From the NCBI GenBank assembly GCA_032718475.1, contig JAUCBJ010004091.1:1-25000 (forward strand): DNA of 25,000 nucleotides, read 5' to 3'. Positions 16,745 to 24,980 of this stretch are shown one piece after another. A model generated the notes under the pieces. That model did not search any database. It was not told the origin of the DNA and saw only the letters and a list, made by a program, of their open reading frames with translations. The stretch's first letter is position 1; each line of letters opens with the position of its first letter. Origin of the DNA: Nemertoderma westbladi. Its lineage: Eukaryota; Xenacoelomorpha; Nemertodermatida; Nemertodermatidae. The position numbers were made by a program, and so were the translations under genes.

Positions 16745-16872
16745 CCCCGAACAAAAGAAGAATCGCAACCCCTATGTTTACGCTCCTTTTGGCCTCGGGC
16801 CCAGAAGTTGCCTAGCAACCAGATTTGCATTGCTGGAAGTAAAGGTGGCTCTCGTGAGAGTCCTTCAAAACT
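16745..16872. other. unique island between the two tandem arrays
   Basis: About 130 bases of mixed, GC-richer sequence unlike either array. It contains an X-box and an octamer motif (listed separately). The minus-strand frame across it (16693-16923) runs into both arrays and looks accidental. Confidence 0.6.
16807..16830. promoter_or_regulatory. RFX X-box and adjacent POU octamer motif
   Basis: GTTGCCTAGCAAC at 16807-16819 fits the RFX X-box, two GYNRCC/AGCAAC-type half-sites around one base. ATTTGCAT at 16823-16830 is an exact POU/Oct octamer. Three bases separate them. Both motifs are established transcription-factor sites in animals: X-boxes in ciliary and MHC-II promoters, octamers in histone and snRNA promoters. 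No gene start follows within the window, since the 44-bp array begins about 45 bases downstream, so function is uncertain. Confidence 0.45.
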
Positions 16873-18170
16873 ATAACATTCAGAGGTAAGATGAGCTCTA
16901 GTTAAACTCCATTCTGTTAACATGCAGAGGTAAGATGAGCTCTAGTTAAACAACACATTGACAGATAACATCCAGATGTAAGATGAGCTCTAGTTAAACA
17001 ACACATTGACAGATAACATCCAGATGTAAGATGAGCTCTAGTTAAACTCCATGTTAATAACATCCAGAGGTAAGATGAGGTCTAGTTAAACTCCATGTTA
17101 ATAACATCCAGAGGTAAGATGAGCTCTAGTTAAACTCCATGTTAATAACATTCAGAGGTAAGATGAGCTCCAGTTAAACTCCATGTTAATAACATCCAGA
17201 GGTAAGATAAGCTCCAGTTAAACTCCATGTTAATAACATTCAGAGGTAAGATGAGCTCTAGTAAAGCTCCATGTTAATAACATCCAGAGGTAAGATGATC
17301 TCTAGTTAAACTCCATGTTAATAACATTCAGAGGTAAGATGAGCTCTACTAAAACTCCATGTTAATAACATCCAGAGGTAAGATGAGCTCTAGTTAAACT
17401 CCATGTTAATAACATCCAGAGGTAAGATGAGCTCTAGTTAAACTCCATGTTAATAACATTCAGAGGTAAGATGAGCTCCAGTTAAACTCCATGTTAATAA
17501 CATCCAGAGGTAAGATGAGCTCTAGTTAAACTCCATATTAATAACATTCAGAGGTAAGATGAGCTCTAGTTAAACTCAATGTTAATAACATCCAGAGGTA
17601 AGATGAGCTCTAGTTAAACTCCATGTTAATAACATTCAGAGGTAATATGAGCTCTAGTTAAAGTCTATGTTAATAACATCCAGAGGTAAGATGAGCTCCA
17701 GTTAAACTCCATGTTAATAACATTCAGAGATAAGATGAGCTCTAGTTAAACTCCATGTTGATAACATCCAGAGGTAAGATGAGCTCTAGTTAAACTCCAT
17801 GTTAATAACATCCAGAGGTAAGATGAGCTCTATTTAAACTCCATGTTAATAACATCCAGAGGTAATATGATCTCTAGTTAAACTCCATGTTAATAACATT
17901 CAGAGGTAATATGAGCTCTAGTTAAAGTCTATGTTAATAACATCCAGAGGTAAGATGAGCTCTAGTTAAACTCCATGTTAATAACATTCAGAGATAAGAT
18001 GAGCTCTAGTTAAACTCCATGTTGATAACATCCAGAGGTAAGATGAGCTCTAGTTAAACTCCATGTTAATAACTTCCAGAGGTAAGATGAGCTCTAGTTA
18101 AACTCCATGTTAATAACATCCAGATATAAGATGAGCTCTAGTTAAACTCCATGTTAATAATATTCAGATT
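16873..18170 (+). repeat. 44-bp satellite array, about 30 copies
   Basis: The unit is approximately AACATCCAGAGGTAAGATGA followed by GCTCTAGTTAAACTCCATGTTAAT. The TCCAG and TTCAG versions partly alternate, giving an 88-bp dimer in places. Two early units are 48 bases long with a CAACACATTGACAGA variant. A run with private variants (AAGTCTATGT at 17661, GAGATAAG, GTTGATAAC) recurs exactly 264 bases later (17925), six units on, which shows a recent block duplication. Nearly every unit has GAGCTC and the 5'-splice-site-like AGGTAAG. Confidence 0.95.
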
Positions 18171-18331
18171 TTCACGGATATTTTCTGTTTCGAATGGACG
18201 TTCTGGTCCTTCTGTTTCGAATTCTGATATTTATAACATAGTAGTGGTATAATAAGCGTTGTCAATATACAACTATACTATACATCTCTTTATTATAAAT
18301 ATTTGATATGATTCTTATTTTTATTCTTCAG
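18171..18331. other. AT-rich spacer after the satellite
   Basis: It contains a short direct repeat of TTCTGTTTCGAAT (near 18184 and 18211). Toward 18331 there is a pyrimidine-rich run ending in TTCAG, a possible splice acceptor. Confidence 0.35.
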
Positions 18332-18425
18332 GTGTGAGAAAACTGTAGTTCCACCTGCTATTTCCGGGGCCGGATTTTATTCTCCAAAGAATGGAATTTG
18401 GGTTAAAATTACCCCACGTGATTAA
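18332..18425 (+). CDS. possible terminal coding exon (weak)
   Basis: A T-rich tract ending ATTCTTCAG (acceptor-like, through 18331) is followed by an open frame of 30 codons from 18333 to a TAA at 18423-18425. It reads CEKTVVPPAISGAGFY then SPKNGIWVKITPRD. An AATAAA lies at 18661-18666, about 235 bases after the stop. Acceptor, short frame, stop and polyadenylation signal in order would fit a last exon. The peptide is not one I recognise, and a 30-codon frame is expected by chance fairly often. Its phase does not match the donor of the exon at 1888. Confidence 0.2.
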
Positions 18426-20037
18426 TTTCACTTCTGACTACCATATAGAATGAGTGATTGATGCTACTCTGTGTTCATTGGGACTACTAACTATAACTCT
18501 TTCGCAACTATATCAACTCAAAGTATCATTTATAGAAACACTTTGGGTATCAATTTATATCGATTATCGTTCGAATATATTTTGTTGAGTTAATAATAGT
18601 GATGGTGAAGTGACAAATTGGTTGATTTGATTTCTTTTGGTATTTGTTTCTACACGTATCAATAAAAAGTTGTATTTTTTAAACCAAAACAGTTAGCTCT
18701 CATAAAAAATACCATCTTCCAAAAATTAAGATAGCAGTAATTATAGATTCCAACATATTCCAGCAATATCCACTTACTACAATATATATTAAATGTAATA
18801 ATTTATTTTGGCAACTAATTGTATTTATTATTATGTATTATATAAACTATTTTGATTTTTAAATTGTTGGCGTTTTAGGGTTTAGCCTGCTCTTCTAAAA
18901 ACCTGTCAACTCGTACAAACTCAATACACACAGTTCAATTGCGGTAAATTTGGGACAAAAGGTCTTCCTTTTCCGATCCATTTTCTTAACGAACAAATAA
19001 CTTCATTTCAATTTCCGGTAACAGACGGTCATAGTTGGGTTGGGTCTTTACATTTTCTACAGTATATTCTCTAATAATATGAGCTAGTAATATTCTCTAC
19101 AGATAAATTTTCCCAAATTGTAAAACACAACATTATATTTGACCACTTATTGTTATTTTTATAGTTTCAACATTAGTTTTCCAATAGGGACAACTAACTG
19201 ATATTGTTCAATGTGCTAACGTTGGACGGACGTTTAGAATTGTAGCAGCAATGACAACGTAACTTGATAATTTTTGACAATATCATATACTATTATGAAC
19301 TTTACCTGATGTCAGCATAGCAATATAACATGATAACAACGATGAACGGGCATTAATTCACCTTGGGTACCCATAGTTTGACCAATTGTTTTCATATGAA
19401 AAAGGCTTTTATCATGAGGTTTTTTTCTAGAACAAATATTTGACCTTCTGCTGACAGTAGGATGGTATTTTTTTCCAAAATATGTTCTAGGAAAAAAAAG
19501 TGTTATGGAACAAAAATATTTATCAATATATTAAACTAACACATGTTCTATAACATTTATAAAAATGTAGAAAAAACTAGCTAGTATGAAAAATAAACAA
19601 TTTCTATAACAAAAAATGTGTTCTAGAACAAAAGTATTTATCCAAATTGATAGCTAACACGTGTTCTATAACATTTATAAAAATTTTAGCAATAACTAAC
19701 TTGTATAAAAAATCCATGTCATGGAAATTAGTTTGAAATTTTAATTCAACATTACTTTTTTGTTGTTGATAAAAAAGTGTTATTTTTTTGTCAAACTTGT
19801 TAACGACTTTGACAAAAAAGGTGACATACAACAGATAAAATATTTTTTTATAAAAATAGTACAGCAACAGAACATGATAACAAAGTCACGTGACAACGTA
19901 ACTAAATGACATTACGACAACAAACATGATTTATGTTTGATAAGAAAGATTTGGGCAAATTCCGGAAACGTTGGGAAATGACGCTAGCCCTGATATCGCA
20001 GATGAATCAGGGATTTACAAGCTAAGTGATCTGTGGA
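18426..20037. other. long AT-rich non-coding stretch
   Basis: No gene is found on either strand. The stretch holds an AATAAA (18661), many short A/T runs, and a diverged tandem duplication (listed next). The 87-codon minus frame at 19604-19867 is Phe/Lys/Asn/Ile-rich, as expected from AT-rich DNA. Confidence 0.6.
19502..19737 (+). repeat. diverged tandem duplication, about 118-bp period
   Basis: GTTATGGAACA near 19502 matches GTTCTAGAACA near 19620. TAACACATGTTCTATAACAT at 19537 matches TAACACGTGTTCTATAACAT at 19655, both at an offset of 118. A further partial copy of the CTAGAACAAATATTT part lies near 19427. The copies differ at several sites, so the duplication is old. Confidence 0.6.
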
Positions 20038-20187
20038 GGTGTTGGTGTTGGTGTTGGTGTTGGTGTTGGTGTTGGTGTTGGTGTTGGTGTTGGTGTTGGT
20101 GTTGGTGTTGGTGTTGGTGTTGGTGTTGGTGTTGGTGTTGGTGTTGGTGTTGGTGTTGGTGTTGGTGTTGGTGTTGGTGTTGGTGTT
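20038..20187 (+). repeat. (GGTGTT)25 hexanucleotide microsatellite
   Basis: Exactly 25 perfect copies of GGTGTT occupy 150 bases. Any frame through it stays open (Cys-Trp, Leu-Val or, antisense, Asn-Thr dipeptides), which explains the apparent ORFs here. I do not consider it coding. The purity implies recent expansion. Confidence 0.95.
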
Positions 20188-20372
20188 GTGTTCTAGTGGT
20201 ATGGCAGGTATATGTCGATTGTTAACTTTTTTGTTCATCTTTCTCGTTGTCCACTATATATCTTCTCTCAGTGCATAAAATTTGTTTGCGTAGGAATGCT
20301 TACCATTATTACAACCACCTTTAAATGTAACCGATTGATATCCTATTACAGTTGGCGTCAGGTGCACCTCAG

Positions 20373-20387
20373 CCCCCCCCCCCCCCC
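20373..20387 (+). repeat. poly-C tract (15 C)
   Basis: An uninterrupted C run seen directly; length may be unreliable. Confidence 0.85.
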
Positions 20388-20390
20388 TCC

Positions 20391-20399
20391 ACTTCCGGT
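20391..20399 (-). promoter_or_regulatory. ETS-family binding motif
   Basis: ACTTCCGGT is the exact reverse complement of the ETS/GABP consensus ACCGGAAGT, which is typical of TATA-less promoters. It lies 55 bases before the ATG at 20446 and about 280 before the methyltransferase-like frame. That position suggests a former promoter; no TATA box is seen. Confidence 0.35.
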
Positions 20400-20671
20400 C
20401 TTAGCTTAGCCATCACCTCCTTGCGGCACTAGCATTACTATTAGTATGGAGTCAACACCATACTGGAAGTACTGGAATCGATTTGTGCCGAAGATGGATG
20501 GAGACCGGAAATCGATATTAATAAATAAACTGTTAACCTATTGTATGTAGCATTCTATGTAACTTTTGTTCGTTCTATTTCTAGTCGTAAATAATAGTTC
20601 GCTAAAATTTGCCGTACATACCTTTTTTTAGAACTTTGTTGTCCTTTAGCCCAGATATAAGACGTGCTAAA

Positions 20672-21404
20672 ATGAAATCCAGTCACGAAGATATGCAAAA
20701 GTACCTGGACAACAAACGATTCGGTAAAGACCACATAACTAAACTATCTGGGAAAAGGTCTTCGGTCATGGATTTATGAGTTCAGGTGGTCTAGAGACCA
20801 CCAAACCAGCGGTGAAACTGCTGGGATTACAACAGGGATGGCGTGTCCTAGACATCGGCAGTGGAACTGGTGGGCCGGCTTTCTACATGGCCGACACATA
20901 CGGGGTCGATGTTCTGGGGTTAGAGATCGCAAAGGATCCCTACGAATTGGCGACTGGGCAACACCTTTTCAGGTAGTGTTAAATTACAACTAGGAAATGT
21001 TCTGGAAGTTGACTTCCCTCCTATCGCACAATCCCTCGTATATTGCAGCCCTGACCAGAAACGGTCGGCATTGGATAAGATATTACAATGGCTAAAACCC
21101 GGCGGTGTTTTCTGTGTAACAGAGTACACTGCTGTTGAGGAAGCGAAGCAGTCAGAAGATCTTCTCGAGGAACGCAGGAAGCGGGGATACTGTAAAGTTT
21201 TCTCCTTTCAAGAACAACGCGAATGTCTGTTATGGAGGAGTCACCTGTTATAGCGAATTCTCCTCTACCTTTAATGCATCTACTGAGCGGCTGCAACATG
21301 AGGTGGATCAAAAGAAAGGATCCCTATATGGAAGCAATCTGCAATGGTTAGAAGACAGTCTCTTCACAACAAAACGCCATAGTACTGTAATATCAAACAC
21401 ATAA
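20672..21404 (+). pseudogene. PMT-like SAM-dependent methyltransferase, frameshifted
   Basis: The frame from ATG 20672 begins MKSSHEDMQKYLDNKRF, similar to the entry of the second domain of phosphoethanolamine N-methyltransferases. It shifts near 20743 to a frame reading IWEKVFGHGFMSSGG, then VLDIGSGTGGPAFYMA (Rossmann motif I, SAM binding; about 20848-20895) and YGVDVLGLEI. A stop at 20974 and another shift near 20960 lead to LGNVLEVDFPP, ILQWLKPGGVFCVTEYTA (the post-motif III LKPGG block, about 21083-21135) and RRKRGY. A last shift near 21200-21250 gives a tail ending at 21404. Three breaks and no introns suggest a processed or decayed copy. Sequencing errors or missed short introns are alternatives. 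The real substrate cannot be told; phosphobases are a guess from family resemblance. Confidence 0.65.
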
Positions 21405-21436
21405 AACACAACTGCACAGAATGTTCCTATTCCTTC

Positions 21437-21903
21437 TTTCGACTTATAGCTGTTCATGATAAGACTGGGGATGAGATCATGAGCGATGTTGTCCTTGAAT
21501 TATTATTAACAACGGGAGCGAAAATGCATGGGAGAGATTTTGCATGTCTCTGGAGAAAGACCGATGTCCAGCATTAATTCAACAGCTAGAAGCTGGGTTT
21601 AAAATTAATCAGAAGAGTCACGATGATGTGCAAACAGTGCAAGATGACTTAATCCGCGTTAGTATTATGGCTAGGGACTTTATGACAGACGGGATGTCTG
21701 AAGTATACACTTCGTGTCAGATAATGTGTTGTCCTGGTGAGTGTGCTACTGCCCCAGTCTGGGAGAGGAATCTAGCTACAACTACTACCGGGGCGGTTGA
21801 AGAAACAACAACAACAACAACAACAGGATGCAGTTCAGTTATTGTAACTCTGGTATTTCCCATGGTTTTGGTGCTGCTGGTTACATTGAATGGAGTCTTT
21901 TAG
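21437..21903 (+). pseudogene. unidentified broken ORF with Thr-rich stalk and GPI-signal-like tail
   Basis: One frame (21437-21577) reads FRLIAVHDKTGDEIMSDVV and on to a TAA at 21575. The next frame (21544-21903) continues in a similar style, with an overlap suggesting a one-base shift near 21544-21575. The second frame is 119 codons from its ATG: an acidic, helical-looking part, a Cys-rich patch (CQIMCCPGEC), a Thr-rich stretch (TTTTGAVEETTTTTTTG), then a Ser-Ser site and a hydrophobic tail of about 22 residues ending just before the stop. Thr/Ser stalk plus terminal hydrophobic tail is the form of a GPI-anchor signal. I do not recognise the protein. It may be an unrelated neighbour of, or a distal exon to, the methyltransferase. 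Confidence 0.35.
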
Positions 21904-22512
21904 GTACAGATTCTACTTTGTGTGAACAAAACTAAATATATTACCATAGAGTATTGTAATACGATAAGGAAAGAGGGGAGCTTTAGAAAAAATGAACTTA
22001 TCTGCTTGTGGTGTGGTAATCAACGAAAATACCGGATAACGGACGACCCAAAAATAGTAACCTGAAGCTCTTTCATTGTTTTGGGTGGAATTTGACCAAT
22101 TAATTTAGTTGATAAATTAATGTAATGGGTTTACATGTAGTATAATTCCTCAATAATGTATTAACAAATTGATATAATACGTACATGTGTTTAAATTCAT
22201 AGGTACTTTATTATTGTATTAAAGTTGCGACTTTTAGTATTCTACCCGTGAATTTAGAATTAAAGCTTTTAAAATATAAAGTATAAGTTTGGGAGGTAAA
22301 AATGGTTTACACGAACTCACGGAGTTGCGTGGCGACAACTTTACTCAGGTAAAGATAATAGATAAACTGGTAAGTGCGAGGGAAAGTCGCATTCAGTTTA
22401 AGCCAGTTGTAGGATCGACTCAACGAGAGCAACTCGACCAACTGATGGGTGAGTTTGTTTCCGGTTATTAACTGTCTATTTAGGTGCTTTGCTACTGACA
22501 ATTGTGATGCTA
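21904..22512. other. AT-rich non-coding stretch
   Basis: A 60-codon open frame at 22289-22471 has no ATG and no recognisable family. It contains CAG|GTAAAG near 22347, which could be a splice donor. I see no gene I can support. Confidence 0.4.
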
Positions 22513-22857
22513 TTTTATTAGAATAGGCCAATATTCGAATACGGTAGTGCTGTTTGGAACCCATTTATCAAAACTCCACCCTTTTTTGGACTTACCGATG
22601 GAATCTGTGCAACGGTATTTTACATGCAGATTATTTAAAAGGTGCAATCTTGATATACATTCCGAATACCAGACGCGTTTGGTGTACCTCAAATTAGAAT
22701 CTCTCGAACTACGGCGTCTGCATATTGATTTAATTACTGTGTAAAAAATTTTTCACGGTCACATTTCTATGGATATTGATAGCCTCTTCCAGAGATCCAA
22801 AATGTCATCCCTCCGGGGCCTCCGATATAAACTACACCAACGCCACTGTAGAACTGT
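22513..22857 (+). pseudogene. CR1/Jockey-like LINE, C-terminal RT remnant (element C)
   Basis: Forward frames give NRPIFEYGSAVWNP (from 22522), then after a frame change near 22560-22600 MESVQRYFTCRLFKRCNLD, LVYLKLESLELRRLHIDLITV, a stop where relatives have Tyr (22741), KIFHGHISMDIDSLFQ, and RGLRYKLHQRHCRT (to about 22857). This series (RPILEY..VW, ESVQRRFT, LxLxxLExRR, YKIxHG, HxCRT) is the typical C-terminal part of CR1/Jockey-type LINE ORF2 proteins. The expected next block (FFSNRVINxWNxLP) is missing because the family A copy begins there. Confidence 0.75.
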
Positions 22858-24793
22858 AGCCGTACTACTAGGATCGGCACGCTGCATTGCAGCTGCATTT
22901 TTAAGAATGCTGTGCCGGCTTGTCAACAAAATTGCACCGCCACAACTCCCTATCACCCATGACATTTGCTAGATCATCCGCATCTTTAAGGCCAGTGTCC
23001 TTTAAGATGCGTCTCAAGAAAGTCATGGGCTGTCCACCATGCTTATTCACTCCATGAGGCTGCCAAAGTACAAGATTATGCACTGGCTGGTCCTCACGGC
23101 GAAAGCAATGTCCTGCAAAGCGGAGGCGATTTTGTTCTAGTGTCAAGCTTGGGGGAACCAATGAGACACCTCCAATGTTATATAGTGTCTGGTTGGAGAT
23201 GTGTGCATTGTACTTGACACAATGAACCCGGCGTAGCATTCTTGTGAATGTGCCATCCAGAGATTTGGTGTCCTCAGCAGTTAGAGCCCAGCATGGACTC
23301 CCATAGAGGAGTACTGGAACTACTGCTGCTCTAAATAATCGGACCTTAAGTTTCCGATTAATTCTCGGTGACTTCCAAATCCTGGAAAGCCTATTCAAGG
23401 CTGCCCATGCCTTTCCCTTACGTATTCGAAGGTCCTCACCTGACTTCCGGATCCATGATCCCAGGTAACAGAAGTCGTCCACATGCTCAAGCATACCATC
23501 CTTTGAGCTTATGCTCATCCGATCAGAGACTTGCTGAGGACTTTCAAAGTTAACTGTCAGAATTTTGGTCTTTCTGGAGTTAATAAAAAGACCAACACTA
23601 GAAGCAGCATGTTCTAATGAGCTGAGGAGCCGTTGGGCTCCCTCTAATGATTCTGAGAGTACTCCTAAGTCATCAGCAAAGTCTAGATCAGTTAGGTACT
23701 TGGCAGGATTTCCTCGACTTCTGGAGCCAGTAGGTGGAGTTATCATCACCCCATCATCATTATGATGATCTAAGGACATGCGTAGAACATAGTCAACCAC
23801 AATAATGAACAAGAATGGTGCAAGTGTGTCTCCTTGGAGGACGCCCCATAACACTTCAAATGGTTCTGTGTCACCGTCAACAGTAGACACAAATGTTGTC
23901 GAACCATCGTATACTGATCTGATTGCTGCAATAATTTCATCAGGAATCCCATATAATGAAAGTATGCTGAACATACGTGAGCGAGAGACTGAATCAAAGG
24001 CCTTGAAGAAGTCAACAAAGATAACAGCCAGATGCCTGTCTTTCTTTTTTGATAATTCTTCAATTATCCTTCTAAGTGCCAAAATGGGCTCCATGGTCCC
24101 ACGACCTTTACGGAACCCATTCTGATTTCCACGGAGCAGTCTCTCAATGGGATCCCTGATGCGATTTAATAGAATCCTATTGTATAGCTTTGCAGCAATC
24201 GAGATCAATGAGATTCCCCGAAAAGAACCATAGAGTGTTAGGTTGCCCTTCTTGGGAACTGGCACCAACTTATTTGTTTTCATTTCTTGTGGGACTCTTG
24301 TTGTACGGTACATGTCTACTATGATGGGATAGATGAGCTTTAAACACTCAGGTATTTTAAAGACCTCAGGGGGAACACCATCTACTCCACTGGCACGATT
24401 GGTCTTAATGCTCTTTGCAGCAGCCTTCACTTCTGCAAAGGAGATATCGCCAATGGGAATATCTGGGAGTACAGACTCAGACACCTTTACTTCTATAAAG
24501 TTATCAGGCAATACCCTGTCATTATTGAGGAGCTTTTCAAAGTGGGCTTTCCAACCATTGAGGCGATCGGCTGGTGATTCAGCCTTAACCTTGGTGGTTG
24601 GTTGGCTTTTCCGCCCAGAAAGCAGATTGATCGATTTCCATGCCTGGGATGATTGCCTGCTGTCGTCAGCATCATTGATGGCATCAACCTGTTGGTTTAT
24701 TAGCTCCTGTAGATTAACAGAGTACTGCCTGTTCAGGGACCTAGATGCAGCCTTAACTGCCTTAACTGTAGCCGTAAGTAATTCGTTGTTCGT
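22858..24793 (-). mobile_element. family A LINE, 5'-truncated right copy
   Basis: The minus strand carries the RT part of the same element as 3095-4790, in the same orientation, about 20 kb away. Nucleotide similarity to the left copy ends at about 24760 (left 4790), so the endonuclease half was never copied or was lost. Such 5' truncation is usual for LINEs. The 3' end lies between the last CR1-like codon of element C (about 22857) and the A ORF stop (22901). Any 3' UTR or tail is therefore very short or absent. I found no clear target-site duplication. Confidence 0.75.
22901..24793 (-). CDS. family A reverse transcriptase ORF, open for 630 codons (5'-incomplete)
   Basis: Reading leftward, the frame is open from just after a TGA at 24794-24796 to the TAA-type stop at 22901. 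There is no early ATG because the element is truncated. Blocks in order: WKAHFEKLLNN (linker), ASGVDGVPPEVFK, PVPKKGNLTLYGSFRGISL, NGFRKGRGTMEP, motif A VIFVDFFKAFDS (about 23985-24025), motif B GVLQGDTLAPFLF, motif C DLDFADD (about 23675), thumb, a DFCYLGSWI block and a C-terminal DDLANVMGDRELWRC. All catalytic Asp residues are present. The protein would be an RT without its endonuclease. It is probably not expressed, as the promoter-bearing 5' end is gone. The clade within APE-type LINEs is not decided by eye. Confidence 0.8.
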   Translation of the reverse strand, partial: TNNELLTATVKAVKAASRSLNRQYSVNLQELINQQVDAINDADDSRQSSQAWKSINLLSGRKSQPTTKVKAESPADRLNGWKAHFEKLLNNDRVLPDNFIEVKVSESVLPDIPIGDISFAEVKAAAKSIKTNRASGVDGVPPEVFKIPECLKLIYPIIVDMYRTTRVPQEMKTNKLVPVPKKGNLTLYGSFRGISLISIAAKLYNRILLNRIRDPIERLLRGNQNGFRKGRGTMEPILALRRIIEELSKKKDRHLAVIFVDFFKAFDSVSRSRMFSILSLYGIPDEIIAAIRSVYDGSTTFVSTVDGDTEPFEVLWGVLQGDTLAPFLFIIVVDYVLRMSLDHHNDDGVMITPPTGSRSRGNPAKYLTDLDFADDLGVLSESLEGAQRLLSSLEHAASSVGLFINSRKTKILTVNFESPQQVSDRMSISSKDGMLEHVDDFCYLGSWIRKSGEDLRIRKGKAWAALNRLSRIWKSPRINRKLKVRLFRAAVVPVLLYGSPCWALTAEDTKSLDGTFTRMLRRVHCVKYNAHISNQTLYNIGGVSLVPPSLTLEQNRLRFAGHCFRREDQPVHNLVLWQPHGVNKHGGQPMTFLRRILKDTGLKDADDLANVMGDRELWRCNFVDKPAQHS

Positions 24794-24796
24794 TCA

Positions 24797-24980
24797 GTAA
24801 CCGCATTCATTTTTCCTGTTTGGAACACATTACCTAATGTTGTTGTATGCGCCCCCAATACTGATATTTTTAAGTCACACCTTTATAATATTGATTTTAC
24901 ATCTTACATAGAATTTAATAGAAATATGTAGTACATTTTCGGTCACATCGTGTTTTGTTTATATTTACTTTTTTTTATGT
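24797..24980. other. AT-rich spacer
   Basis: AT-rich DNA with no coding region or recognisable repeat. Confidence 0.5.

Larger units (their letters stand above)
20188..20671. other. intergenic stretch upstream of the methyltransferase pseudogene
   Basis: It contains a 15-base poly-C (20373-20387), an ETS-type site, and a 34-codon ATG frame at 20446-20550 (starting MESTPYWKYWNRFVPK). That frame has no family resemblance I can name and could be a leader ORF or chance. Confidence 0.4.

Noticed and set aside
16693-16923. A minus-strand 76-codon gene
   Set aside because: It spans both satellite edges, so its ends are repeat sequence; a chance frame.
12757-18170. CRISPR array
   Set aside because: The regular repeats have no unique spacers between them. 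The units abut directly, and the setting is eukaryotic.
19604-19867. An 87-codon minus-strand gene
   Set aside because: Phe/Lys/Ile/Asn composition reflects AT-rich DNA, and it covers part of the 118-bp duplication.
19971-20278. Proteins of Cys-Trp, Leu-Val or Asn-Thr dipeptides
   Set aside because: They are translations of the GGTGTT microsatellite on either strand.
22289-22471. A 60-codon plus-strand gene
   Set aside because: It lacks an ATG, contains a possible splice donor, and matches no family I recognise.
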